Assembly (NCBI RefSeq): GCF_037482845.1
Contig: NZ_JBBHJW010000001.1
Span: forward strand, 682,001-746,000
Source of the DNA: Paucibacter_B soli
Lineage (GTDB): Bacteria; Pseudomonadota; Gammaproteobacteria; Burkholderiales; Burkholderiaceae_C
Direction of reading: 5' to 3'
Length of the DNA: 64,000 nt
Shown: one piece after another, positions 24,646 to 33,458 of the stretch
Layout of the letters: every line of letters starts with the position of its first letter
How positions within the stretch are numbered: position 1 is the first letter of the stretch
The notes under the pieces: model-generated
What the model saw: only the letters and a program-made list of their open reading frames with translations
Database searches by the model: none
Told to the model about the DNA's origin: nothing
Made by a program: the position numbers and the translations under genes

Positions 24646-25221
24646 ATGAACACCATTTCCACGACGCTGATCGCGCTGGCCTCGGCCGCCCTGCTGGTGC
24701 ATCAGGCGCCCGCCCATGCCAACCCCGAGCTGCTGACCGCGCAGAGCCAGCTGGGCTTCACCAGCAAGCAGATGGGCGTGCCGGTGGACGGCCGCTTCAA
24801 GCGCTTCGATGCCCAGCTGAGCTTCGACCCCAAGAAGCCCGAGGCCGGCCGCGTGAGCTTCAACATCGAGCTGGCCAGCGTCAGCCTGGGCGACCCGGCC
24901 CTGGATGCCGAACTCGCCAAGCCCGCCTGGTTCGACAGCAAGAGGCTGCCGCAGGCGAGCTTCCAGAGCAGCGCCATCAAGGCGCTGGGCGGCGGCCGCT
25001 ACGAGGTGGCCGGCAAGCTGAGCATCAAGGGCCAGGCGCGCGACCTGGTGGTGCCGCTGAGCCTGGCCCAGGCCGGCGCCACCACCACCGCCAGCGGCGG
25101 CTTCGTGCTGAAACGCCTGGAATTCAAGATCGGCGACGGCGAATGGGCCGATACCTCCATGGTTGCCAACGATGTGCAGGTGAAGTTCAAGCTCGCCTTC
25201 AGCGGCGTGGCGCCGCTGTGA
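24646..25221 (+). CDS. YceI-family periplasmic protein, first copy
   Basis: 191 residues from the ATG at 24646, 28 bp after the b561 stop; the signal peptide ends at APAHA. The YceI lipocalin-like barrel is recognisable: SQLGFTSKQMGVPVDGRFKRFDAQLSFDP, then ASVSLGDPALDAELAKPAWFDSKRLPQASFQS and KLSIKGQARDLVVPLSL. YceI proteins bind isoprenoids such as quinones. This copy has lost the usual xxH start of the barrel. Probably co-transcribed with b561 and the second copy. Confidence 0.9.
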   Translation: MNTISTTLIALASAALLVHQAPAHANPELLTAQSQLGFTSKQMGVPVDGRFKRFDAQLSFDPKKPEAGRVSFNIELASVSLGDPALDAELAKPAWFDSKRLPQASFQSSAIKALGGGRYEVAGKLSIKGQARDLVVPLSLAQAGATTTASGGFVLKRLEFKIGDGEWADTSMVANDVQVKFKLAFSGVAPL

Positions 25222-25286
25222 TTTGCTTCCTTCCCTCCTCCCCTTCTTCCTCTGTCTTTTCAAACCCTGTTCAAACCGTCCCTGAC

Positions 25287-25853
25287 ATGAAAAATACCGT
25301 CTTCCTGATCGCCGCCCTGGCCGCTGGCCTGGCCCAGGCCGAAACCGCCAGCTACGCGGTCGATCCCACCCATACCTTCGTGACCTACGAGATCCAGCAT
25401 TTCGGCACCTCCACCAACCGCGGCCGTTTCGACAAGAAGGAAGGCTCGGTGCAACTGGACCGCGCGGCCAAGACCGGCAAGGTCGAGATCAGCTTCGAGC
25501 TGGCCGGCGTCAACACCGGCGTGGCCCCGCTGGACAAGCATCTGCAGAGCGAAGACTTTTTCGATGCCGCCAAATTTCCCAGCGCCAAGTTCGTGGGCGA
25601 CAAGTTCGTCTTCAACGGCGACAAGGTGGCCGAGGTGGCGGGCCAGCTGACCCTGCGCGGCAAGACCAGCCCGGTGACGCTGAAGGCCAGCCACTTCAAC
25701 TGCTACCAGAACCCCATGCTCAAGCGCGAGGTCTGCGGCGGCGACTTCGAAGCCACCATCGACCGCACCCAGTGGGGCGTGGACTACGGCCTGGCCTGGG
25801 GCTTCCCCAAGAACGTGCGCCTGCTGATCCAGGTGGAGGCCGTGCGCCAGTAA
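25287..25853 (+). CDS. YceI-family periplasmic protein, second copy
   Basis: 188 residues. The signal peptide ends at GLAQA, and the barrel starts with the canonical YAVDPTHTFVTYEIQHFGTSTNRGRF. It continues with GVAPLDKHLQSEDFFDAAKFPSAKF and QLTLRGKTSPVTLKASHFNCY; two cysteines (NCYQNP, REVCGG) could form a disulfide. The leader before the ATG is a pyrimidine-rich tract without a recognisable Shine-Dalgarno, which is unusual next to its neighbours. It diverges from the first copy at most positions, so the duplication is old. Confidence 0.92.
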   Translation: MKNTVFLIAALAAGLAQAETASYAVDPTHTFVTYEIQHFGTSTNRGRFDKKEGSVQLDRAAKTGKVEISFELAGVNTGVAPLDKHLQSEDFFDAAKFPSAKFVGDKFVFNGDKVAEVAGQLTLRGKTSPVTLKASHFNCYQNPMLKREVCGGDFEATIDRTQWGVDYGLAWGFPKNVRLLIQVEAVRQ

Positions 25854-25986
25854 AAAACCGCCGCGGGTGCCGCGCCGCCCGTCGGCGCGATCTGCACTTC
25901 ATGCCGCTGGCCGGCCGGCGCATCGCCTGCGCTTAGGGCCGCCCCGCGGCCTTGCGTACAGTGGGGACCATCGAACAAGGTCCCCG

Positions 25987-27318
25987 ATGAACGCAGCAGT
26001 CCCCCTCAATCCGACCCTGATGCAACGCTGGCAGCGCTTCTCCAAGGCCTGCGTGCGCGGCTTCCACGTCTACGCCAACTGGCTGGTGAGCATCAGCTGG
26101 AAGCGCTTCGTGGTGCTGTCGCTGCTGCTGCTGATCGGCACCAACATCCTGCAGGACCTGCCGCCCTTCACCTGGCGCGTCACCGAGCATGTGGACGGAC
26201 CGGCGCTGCCCAAACTCCCCAAGCTGCCCAAGCCCGCCAGCAGCGCCAAGCTGCCGGCGGGCCTGCATTACGAGGTCAAAATCGACAAGCATGGGGTGCG
26301 CATCGTGCCGATGGCCAGCCCCGCGGCCTCGGGTGTCGAGGCACAGCCCGGCGTCGAGATCAAGCTGCCCGAGAGCATCAGCAGCGAGGATGCCAAGGCC
26401 GCCATCGAACAGGCCAAGGACGCGCTGGAGGAACTGGCCCAGCAGGCCCGTGCCGCACAGGAAGCCGCCGAAGAGGTGCGCGACGAGGCGCGCCAGGCGC
26501 TGGAGGAAGCCGGCGCCGTGGGCAGCCACACCCGCACGCGGGTGGTGCACCTGGGCGACTTCCTGGTCAATCTGGCCGTCTTCATCATCCTCGGCTCGGG
26601 CGTCATCAAGGTCACCTACAAGGGCCGCATTCAGGCCGAGGTGAAGGCCGCGCAGGCCGAGGAAACCGCCGAGGCCGAATCGCTCAAACGCCAGGTCATC
26701 GAGGCGCGCATGGCCGCGATGCAGGCCCAGGTGGAGCCGCATTTCCTCTTCAACACCCTGGCCTCGATCGACCATCTGATCGAAACCGATCCGCCGCGCG
26801 CCTCGCAGATGCAGCGCAACCTGATCGCGCTGCTGCGCGCCTCCATGCCCACCATGCGCGAGGCCAATGCCGGCGGCGTGCGCGACCTGGGGCGCGAGAT
26901 GAGCGTGATCAAGCCCTATCTCGAAATACTCAAGGTGCGCATGGAAGAGCGGCTGCAGACCGAGATCGACGTGCCCGAGGGCCTGCTGTCGGCCGAGTTC
27001 CCGCCCATGATGATCCAGAGCCTGGTGGAGAACGCCATCAAGCATGGCCTGGAACCCAAGGCCGAGGGCGGCAGCCTCAAGGTCAAGGCCGAGATCGTGC
27101 ACGGCAAGCTGGCCGTCACCGTGGCCGACACCGGTCTGGGCTTCGGCCGCGCCGCCACCGCCGGCACCGGCGTGGGCCTGGCCAATATCCGCGAACGCCT
27201 GATGCTGCTGTACGGCAGCAAGGGCGGCATCACCGTCACCGAGAACCAACCCTCGGGCACCATCGTGACCATCACCGTGCCCTACCGCAGCCGCAACCAA
27301 GACCATGAAGGAGCTTGA
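25987..27318 (+). CDS. LytS-type sensor histidine kinase
   Basis: 443 residues. One transmembrane helix (about 42-58) is followed by a periplasmic region with Pro/Lys repeats and a long Ala/Glu coiled coil (about 130-180). A second helix (about 195-212) leads to the His_kinase domain QVEPHFLFNTLASIDH (His252), LVENAIKHG (N-box) and DTGLGFG plus GVGLANIRERL in HATPase_c. The tandem arrangement with a LytTR regulator (27729) and a small membrane protein between them suggests one operon and one signalling system. Confidence 0.92.
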   Translation: MNAAVPLNPTLMQRWQRFSKACVRGFHVYANWLVSISWKRFVVLSLLLLIGTNILQDLPPFTWRVTEHVDGPALPKLPKLPKPASSAKLPAGLHYEVKIDKHGVRIVPMASPAASGVEAQPGVEIKLPESISSEDAKAAIEQAKDALEELAQQARAAQEAAEEVRDEARQALEEAGAVGSHTRTRVVHLGDFLVNLAVFIILGSGVIKVTYKGRIQAEVKAAQAEETAEAESLKRQVIEARMAAMQAQVEPHFLFNTLASIDHLIETDPPRASQMQRNLIALLRASMPTMREANAGGVRDLGREMSVIKPYLEILKVRMEERLQTEIDVPEGLLSAEFPPMMIQSLVENAIKHGLEPKAEGGSLKVKAEIVHGKLAVTVADTGLGFGRAATAGTGVGLANIRERLMLLYGSKGGITVTENQPSGTIVTITVPYRSRNQDHEGA

Positions 27319-27321
27319 GCC

Positions 27322-27714
27322 ATGAGGACCGCTTTCAGAGTGATGCTGGCCTTAGTCCTGCTGATGATGTTGCTGGCCAGCCTGGCCGGTGTGGCCGTCT
27401 GGCATGAGCTGGCCGCCTCGCCAGGCCTGCACATCACCATCAACGACGAGGAGCTGAGCGCCGCCGGCTTTGGTATCGGCGACTTCCTGGGCCTGGTGCT
27501 GGGCCTGGGCATCGCAGGCGTGGTGGTGTTGCTGGTGGTGCCGGTGGTGCTGCTGTTCAGCATCGGCCTGCCTCTGCTGATCGTGGGCGGCGTGCTGGCC
27601 CTGGTCTGCCTGCTGTTCTCGGGCATCGGCGCGCTGCTGTTCTCGCCGCTGTTCCTGTTCGGCCTGCTGCTGTGGCTGATATTGCGCAAGCCGAGAAAAA
27701 TCGCCGGGGCCTGA
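27322..27714 (+). CDS. Small hydrophobic membrane protein in LytS/LytTR operon
   Basis: 130 residues starting three bases after the kinase stop. An N-terminal helix (VMLALVLLMMLLASLAGVAVW) is followed by a short polar loop (HITINDEELSAAG) and three closely spaced hydrophobic stretches to residue 122, ending in RKPRKIAGA. No family is recognised. Its place between the kinase and the regulator suggests a membrane accessory or signal-sensing subunit; that is inference. Confidence 0.75.
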   Translation: MRTAFRVMLALVLLMMLLASLAGVAVWHELAASPGLHITINDEELSAAGFGIGDFLGLVLGLGIAGVVVLLVVPVVLLFSIGLPLLIVGGVLALVCLLFSGIGALLFSPLFLFGLLLWLILRKPRKIAGA

Positions 27715-27728
27715 TTTAGCATCGCGCC

Positions 27729-28592
27729 ATGAGCGAAGAAACCAACAAGCCCTCCCCCGTGCGCGCCGTGCTGGCCGATGACGAACGCCTGATGCGCGAG
27801 CAATTGCGCAGCCGCCTGGCCGAGGTCTGGCCCGAACTCGAGATCGTGGCCGAGGCCAAGAACGGCCAGGAAGCGGTGGAGCTGGTGCGTGAGCACCACC
27901 CGGACCTGGTGTTCCTGGACATCCGCATGCCCGGCCTCACCGGCGTGGATGCGGCGCGCCAGATTGCCCAGTTGCCGGAGGACGACAGCTGGCTGGTGCC
28001 CGAGATCGTCTTCATCACCGCCTACGACCAGTACGCGGTGGAGGCCTTCGAGCAGGGCGTGGCCGACTATGTGCTCAAGCCCGCCGAGCGCGAGCGTCTC
28101 ACGCTCACCGTGGCGCGCATCAAGAAGCGGCTGGCGCAGCGCCAGAGTGTCGAGGGCGGCGAGAGCGGCGAGGCCGCACCGGCCGCGCAAGCCAGCAGCC
28201 AGGTGCAACCGCTGCAGCAACTGCTGCACCAGCTCTCGGCCAAGCTCAATCCGGGCGGCGCGCCCAAATACCTGCAATGGATACAGGCCACCGTGGGCCA
28301 GGCGATCCAGATGATTCCGGTGGAGGACGTGCTGTTCTTCATCAGCGACGAAAAATACACCCGCGTGCAGACCGCCGGCGTCGAGGCCCTGATACGCAAG
28401 CCCATCAAGGAGTTGGTGGACGAGCTGGACCCCGCCCTCTTCTGGCAGATCCACCGCTCCACCCTGGTGAACGTGAAGGCCATCAACGGCATCACGCGCG
28501 ACTTCCGCGGCCGCCAGCTGGTGGGCGTGAAGGGCCTCAGCGAAAAGCTTGAGGTCAGCCGCAGCTATACGCAGCTGTTCAAGGGGATGTGA
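27729..28592 (+). CDS. LytTR-family response regulator
   Basis: 287 residues. The receiver domain has the acidic pair AVLADDERLM, the phospho-acceptor Asp64 in LVFLDIRMPG, and ITAYDQYAVEAFEQGVADYVLKPAE. A linker of about 50 residues, Ala/Gln-rich, precedes a C-terminal LytTR DNA-binding domain (IQMIPVEDVLFFISDEKYTRVQT, FWQIHRSTLVNVKAINGI, LEVSRSYTQLF). The family binds paired direct repeats as dimers. It is most likely phosphorylated by the kinase encoded 410 bp upstream. The gene converges on the YhhN gene. Confidence 0.93.
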   Translation: MSEETNKPSPVRAVLADDERLMREQLRSRLAEVWPELEIVAEAKNGQEAVELVREHHPDLVFLDIRMPGLTGVDAARQIAQLPEDDSWLVPEIVFITAYDQYAVEAFEQGVADYVLKPAERERLTLTVARIKKRLAQRQSVEGGESGEAAPAAQASSQVQPLQQLLHQLSAKLNPGGAPKYLQWIQATVGQAIQMIPVEDVLFFISDEKYTRVQTAGVEALIRKPIKELVDELDPALFWQIHRSTLVNVKAINGITRDFRGRQLVGVKGLSEKLEVSRSYTQLFKGM

Positions 28593-28595
28593 GGG

Positions 28596-29261
28596 TCAGT
28601 CCTTGCCCAAGCTGCTCGCCAGCAGCCACTGCGCGAGCCAGTAGCTCGCCAGTATCCACAGCGCGGCTAGCGGCACGGCGCCGGCGAACTTGTTGATGGC
28701 GATCAGGCTGTCGGAGAGCAGGAACAAGGTGCCGCCCCAGGCGGCGTTGCGCGCCAGCGCCTCGCTCGCCTGGCCCAGGCTGCTGCGCCACCAGCACCAG
28801 GCCTGCGCCGCCATGCTGGCCAGGCAGGCCACATAGACCAGCACCGGCAGGCGCAGCTCGGCGGCGATGCCGGGCCACAGGCGCCACAGCACCGCGCCGG
28901 CGATGAGGGCGAACATCGCGAAGGGCCAGCGGGGCCAGGCGAAGCGGCCCTGGCTGGCGAAGCCCAGGATGTAGCAGAGGTGGGCGATCAGAAAACTCAC
29001 CAGGCCCGGCAGAAAACCCGCTTCGGGCCAGAGCAGCGCGATGTCGCCGCCCAGCGAGAACGCGAGGCCGGCGCGCAAGAGGCGCTGCATGCGCGGCTGC
29101 GCGGCGCCGCGCGGCCAGGCGTACAGAATGATCAGCACGGTGGTGAGCGGCTTGGCCAGAAAGGCCATCTCGTGCGGCAGGCCCAGATCGCTGAGCGCCA
29201 CGATGCTCAGCAGGGCCGACACCAGGGTCAGCAGGGGCAGGATGAATGCGGGCAAGGGCAT
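28596..29261 (-). CDS. YhhN-family membrane protein (lysoplasmalogenase type)
   Basis: 221 residues with about eight hydrophobic helices. Conserved YhhN patterns are present: FLAKPLTTVLIILYAW near the N-terminus, LAFSLGGDIALLWPEAGFLPGLVSFLIAHLCYI in the middle, and GGTLFLLSDSLIAINKF with its acidic residue near the end. Eukaryotic relatives (TMEM86) hydrolyse the vinyl-ether bond of lysoplasmalogens; bacterial substrates are less certain. It is divergent from the FadL-type porin gene across a 224-bp gap in which no clear promoter was identified. Confidence 0.85.
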   Translation of the reverse strand: MPLPAFILPLLTLVSALLSIVALSDLGLPHEMAFLAKPLTTVLIILYAWPRGAAQPRMQRLLRAGLAFSLGGDIALLWPEAGFLPGLVSFLIAHLCYILGFASQGRFAWPRWPFAMFALIAGAVLWRLWPGIAAELRLPVLVYVACLASMAAQAWCWWRSSLGQASEALARNAAWGGTLFLLSDSLIAINKFAGAVPLAALWILASYWLAQWLLASSLGKD

Positions 29262-29485
29262 CGGCGAATTCTGCGGCGCAAGACCTGCCCCCTAACAGCG
29301 GGAAAGCCCTGTTCAATTGCCGCAGCAAGAGTAAGCTGCAGCGCTTTGGAGCCACGGCTCTAAAAGTCGCGCAGACGTGGGTTTCGTACGACACAGCCCA
29401 GGCATACCCTCACGGCGCTGACATGCGGAATTTGCAGAATCAGACGCTTGCAACAAGAAGCGAATAAATGAGTAAGGAGACTCGG

Positions 29486-30955
29486 ATGGCAATGAACTCA
29501 CGAGCGCGGCGCCTGGCGCTGACGCTGCTGACCCTCAGCCTCAGCACCGGCCTGGCCCAGGCCGCCGGCTACCGCTTCGGCACGCAGAGCGCGGCCGCCG
29601 AAGGCACGGCCAACGCCAATGGCGCCGAGGGCGCCGACGCCAGCACCATCTTCGCCAACCCGGCCGCGCTGACGCGCCTGGGCAGCGGCTTGCATGTCTC
29701 CGGCGTGCTCGACTATGTGGCGCCCGACGCGCAGTTCACCGACGCCGGCTCCTTCATCTCGCTGCCCGGCTCGGGCTTCAAGCCGGTGCCAACCTCGCAA
29801 GCCGGAACGACCCAGAACGCCGCCAGCGGCGTGTTCGTGCCGCATATGTATGCGGCCTACCGCGCCTCCGACGCACTGGCCTATGGCCTGGGCGTGTTCG
29901 TGCCTTCGGGCAACAAGCTCGACTACGAGCCAAGCTGGGGCGGCCGCTACAACCTCAACAAGGTGGAGCTGAAGTCGCTCGCCTTCAATCCCAATGTGGC
30001 CTGGAAGCTCAACCCCCAGCTCTCGCTGGCCGGCGGCCTGAACATCGAATACATGCAGGGTGACCTGCAGCGCGCCACACCCTATGGCTCGGCAGTGGCT
30101 GCTGGCCTGCTGGGCGCGGCTGCCCAGGCCGCCGCCGGCGGCGCCGCCGGACTGGCCCTGCAGCTGCAGCAGCAGGCGGCGCAGGCCTTCGGCAACCCGG
30201 CCCTTGACGGCAGCATCCATGTGCAGGGCAAGGGCTGGGCGCTGGGCTTCAACCTCGCGCTGCTGTGGGAAATGGACGCCAAGACGCGTTTCGGCCTGGC
30301 CTACCGCTCGGGCGTTTCGCACAAACTCAAGGGCGATGCCGACTGGAGCCAGCCGGCCACGCTGCCGCCGCAGGTGCTGGCCGCCATCACCGGCAAGCCC
30401 TCGGACGGCCACAGCAAGCTGGACCACAACGACTCGGGCGCCAGCCTGAAGGTGAAGACGCCCGACTCGCTGTCCTTCCAGGCCTTCCACCAGCTGGACG
30501 AACGCCTGGCCGTGATGGCCGACGCCACCTGGACGCGCCAATCCACCTTGCAGGAGCTGCGCATCGAGTTCGACAGCACCGCCGCGCCCTCGATCACGCC
30601 CGAGAAGTGGAAGAACGTCTGGCGCGTCTCGCTGGGCGGCAGCTACCGCGTCAACCCGGACCTGCTCTTGCGCGCCGGCCTCTCGTACGACCGCTCGCCG
30701 GTGGAAGGCGCGCTGCGCAGCCCGGCCCTGCCCGACTCCGACCGCACCTGGCTGGCACTGGGCGCCAATCTGAAGCTGGCCCAGAGCACCAACGTGGACC
30801 TGGCGCTGGGCTTTGTGAAGCTGCGCGAGGCACCGATGCAGGCCACCGACGACGGTGGCGGCCAGACGCCTTGCAGCTGCGCCTACTCGACCGTGCGCGG
30901 CACCTACCGCAGCTCCGCCGCCACCGTCGGCGTGCAGCTCAACCACGGCTTCTGA
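29486..30955 (+). CDS. OmpP1/FadL/TodX-family outer-membrane channel
   Basis: 489 residues from the ATG at 29486, chosen because AAGGAG lies six bases upstream; the ATG at 29468 precedes that site. The signal peptide ends at GLAQA. FadL-family features are the early GYRFGTQSAAAEGTANANGAEGADASTIFANPAAL (the N-terminal hatch), FVPSGNKLDYEPSWGGRYN, and the C-terminal strand ending in Phe (QLNHGF), which targets the barrel to the outer membrane. The family takes up long-chain fatty acids or hydrophobic compounds by lateral diffusion. A PhoD-like lipoprotein gene follows 46 bp downstream. Confidence 0.9.
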   Translation: MAMNSRARRLALTLLTLSLSTGLAQAAGYRFGTQSAAAEGTANANGAEGADASTIFANPAALTRLGSGLHVSGVLDYVAPDAQFTDAGSFISLPGSGFKPVPTSQAGTTQNAASGVFVPHMYAAYRASDALAYGLGVFVPSGNKLDYEPSWGGRYNLNKVELKSLAFNPNVAWKLNPQLSLAGGLNIEYMQGDLQRATPYGSAVAAGLLGAAAQAAAGGAAGLALQLQQQAAQAFGNPALDGSIHVQGKGWALGFNLALLWEMDAKTRFGLAYRSGVSHKLKGDADWSQPATLPPQVLAAITGKPSDGHSKLDHNDSGASLKVKTPDSLSFQAFHQLDERLAVMADATWTRQSTLQELRIEFDSTAAPSITPEKWKNVWRVSLGGSYRVNPDLLLRAGLSYDRSPVEGALRSPALPDSDRTWLALGANLKLAQSTNVDLALGFVKLREAPMQATDDGGGQTPCSCAYSTVRGTYRSSAATVGVQLNHGF

Positions 30956-31001
30956 CGACATCGAAGCCCGCGGCTCAACCCCCGAACAAGGTCACACCAT
31001 C

Positions 31002-33323
31002 ATGGTCATGGACAGAAGAAATTTCCTGCGCGCCGGCGCCCTCATCACCGCCTCGTCGGCCCTGGGCGGCCTGGCCGGTTGCATGGGTGGTGGCGAGAAC
31101 GGTGCGGCGGTGATGCCGCTGCCGCCCACCTTCCCCGGCACCGACACCCCCATCCCCGCCACCCCGGCAGCGGCCGGCGCCTACAAGTTCCCGCAAAGCG
31201 TGGCCTCGGGCGACCCCAAGCCCGATGGCGCCCTGCTGTGGGCACGCGTGCTGCCCGCCAGCGCCGACGACATTGCCGTCAGCCCCGCGGCAGGCAACTT
31301 CCAGGTTAGGCTGCGCATCAGCAGCAGCGCCGCCAACGCCGGCCTGCTGGGCGGCAACACGGCGCTGACCGGCAGCATGGACGCCGAGGCCGATGTGCCG
31401 GTCTACGCGCTCTACGACCACACGCTGCGCCACCGCATCAGCGGCCTCAAGCCGGCCACGGTCTATTACTACCAGTTCAGCGCCGGCGACACGCGCTCCA
31501 AGGTGGGCCGCTTCAAGACCGCGCCCGCCAACGACGCCGACATCGACAGCCTCAAGTTCGCCTACATGACCTGCCAGGACTGGAGCGTCAACCACTGGGC
31601 CGGCATGAGCGAGCTGGCCAAGGAAGAGCTGGATTTCATCGTCCACCTGGGCGACTACATCTACGAGGCGGTGGGCGCCGACTACCAGCAGGGCGGCGTG
31701 GAGCCGGCGCACAGCGCGCTGATCCTGCCGCAGGGCACGCCGCTGCCCTCGGGCGGCCGCTATGCCACCGTGATCGACGACTACCGCTACCTCTACAAGC
31801 GCTACCGCAGCGACGCGCGCCTGCAGGCCCTGCACGAGCGCTTTGCCTTCGTGGCGATCTGGGACGACCACGAGTTCTCCGACGATTGCTGGCAGGACCG
31901 CGAGACCTACGACAACGGCAGCTACTCGGCCACCACCGGCGGCGACAACACCGCCCAGCCCGCGCGCCGCCGCGCCGCCAGCCAGGCCTGGTTCGAGTAC
32001 ATGCCGGCCGAGATCAGCTTCACGCTGAATCCGAACTACGGCATTGGCAACATCCGCATCTACCGCGACCTCAAGTTCGGCAAGTTGATGCATCTGGTGA
32101 TGACCGACCAGCGCCTCTACCGCGCCGACCACATGATCCCCGAGGCCGCGCCGAGCCCACTGACCGGCCAGCCGCTGGGCCAGATCGGCGCGCGCTATAT
32201 GGTGCCCGAGACCTCGCTGTACGGCGTGGAGGCGCAGAAGATCGCCGCCGCCACCAAGAATGGCCTGCCGGACCCCTACACCGTGGTCAGCGTGCTCGGC
32301 ACCGAGCAGCGCCAATGGTGGATGGACACCATGAAGAACTCGAGCGCCACCTGGAAGATCTGGGGCAACGAGACCTCGCTCCTGAAGATGAGTGTGGACG
32401 GCGCCAAGATCCCGAGCGCGCCGGCCGTCTTCAAGACGCGCTTCATCATCAACGCCGACCAATGGGACGGCTTCAACGCCGAGCGCAAGCTGCTGATGAA
32501 CCATCTGATGGCCAACAAGGTCAGCAATGTGGTGGCGGTAACGGGCGACATCCACGCATTCTTCGCCGGCGTGGTGATGGACGACTACAACGCCGCCAAC
32601 CCCAAGCCCGCGATGGTGGACCTGGTCACCGCCGGCATCTCCAGCAACAGCTTCTTCAGCTATCTGCGCGGCGCCGCCGCCACGCCGGCCTTTGCGCCGG
32701 TGCAGCCGCTGGTGGAGATCAACGAGGCGGTGGCCGAGGGCATCGCGATCCAGATGCTGTCGGCCGCGATCGCGCTGGGCGCCGGCGTCACCGATCTCAG
32801 CAACACCGCCGCCATCCAGGCCGCGGTGATGGGGGCGGTGGGTGCGGGCGTGATCCCGCTGGCCGCGGTGCAGCCCACGCCGGGCCTGAGCACGGCGGTG
32901 ATCAACACCCTGGACGAGACCCTGGCCGGCCAGATGGGCGGCGTGATTGCCGGCACCATCGCCGGCCTGGCCGGCGCCTCGCGCTCGGCCGCGGCGATGA
33001 CGCTGTATGGGCTGATCGCGCAGAAGCTGGCCGCCGCGCTGGGCGTGCCGGTGAGCTTCGTGCCCGCCAGCGAGGTCATCAAGCGCCTCAACCCCTTCGC
33101 CAACAGCACGACCGGCGCCGCTCCCGCGGCCAACAACCCCTGGATCAACCATGCCGACACCGAGGCCCAGGGTTTTGCGGTGGTGAGCCTCAGCAAGACC
33201 GAGCTGCTGTGCGAGTTCCGCAAGATGAAGCGCCTTGCCGCCGGCAGCGCGCCGCTGGACCCGGTGGCCAGCGTCAAGCGCCTGAAGGTGTTGGCGGGCA
33301 AATCGGAGGTGTTGCCCGGTTAA
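31002..33323 (+). CDS. PhoD-like alkaline phosphatase, Tat-exported lipoprotein
   Basis: 773 residues. The N-terminus combines a twin-arginine motif (RRNFLRAG) with a lipobox LAGC (Cys27), so export by Tat and lipid anchoring are both expected. The PhoD N-terminal domain (FPQSVASGDPKPDGALLWARV) precedes the metallophosphatase domain: VHLGDYIYEAVG, IWDDHEFSDDCW and VTGDIHAFFAG. Family enzymes hydrolyse phosphodiesters and monoesters with Ca/Fe. It is longer than the usual ~520-580 residues because of an Ala/Gly-rich insertion near residues 560-680 with no known match. A strong terminator follows at 33380. Confidence 0.9.
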   Translation: MVMDRRNFLRAGALITASSALGGLAGCMGGGENGAAVMPLPPTFPGTDTPIPATPAAAGAYKFPQSVASGDPKPDGALLWARVLPASADDIAVSPAAGNFQVRLRISSSAANAGLLGGNTALTGSMDAEADVPVYALYDHTLRHRISGLKPATVYYYQFSAGDTRSKVGRFKTAPANDADIDSLKFAYMTCQDWSVNHWAGMSELAKEELDFIVHLGDYIYEAVGADYQQGGVEPAHSALILPQGTPLPSGGRYATVIDDYRYLYKRYRSDARLQALHERFAFVAIWDDHEFSDDCWQDRETYDNGSYSATTGGDNTAQPARRRAASQAWFEYMPAEISFTLNPNYGIGNIRIYRDLKFGKLMHLVMTDQRLYRADHMIPEAAPSPLTGQPLGQIGARYMVPETSLYGVEAQKIAAATKNGLPDPYTVVSVLGTEQRQWWMDTMKNSSATWKIWGNETSLLKMSVDGAKIPSAPAVFKTRFIINADQWDGFNAERKLLMNHLMANKVSNVVAVTGDIHAFFAGVVMDDYNAANPKPAMVDLVTAGISSNSFFSYLRGAAATPAFAPVQPLVEINEAVAEGIAIQMLSAAIALGAGVTDLSNTAAIQAAVMGAVGAGVIPLAAVQPTPGLSTAVINTLDETLAGQMGGVIAGTIAGLAGASRSAAAMTLYGLIAQKLAAALGVPVSFVPASEVIKRLNPFANSTTGAAPAANNPWINHADTEAQGFAVVSLSKTELLCEFRKMKRLAAGSAPLDPVASVKRLKVLAGKSEVLPG

Positions 33324-33379
33324 TCCGCACGGGCTGCAGCCCAGCCGCTGAATAGGCCGCTTGCTCGCAAGCGCCGGGC

Positions 33380-33421
33380 CGCAACGCCGCGCAGTAGCGA
33401 TACTGCGCGGCGTTGCGCTTT
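33380..33421 (+). terminator. Rho-independent terminator with 17-bp perfect stem
   Basis: Arms CGCAACGCCGCGCAGTA and TACTGCGCGGCGTTGCG pair perfectly around a GCGA tetraloop, followed by a short CTTT. It lies 57 bp past the stop of the PhoD-like lipoprotein gene and before the ABC transporter operon, and so separates the two units. Confidence 0.75.
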
Positions 33422-33458
33422 CCGGCGCGCGCCCACATCAAAAGAGGAGACTTTTCCC

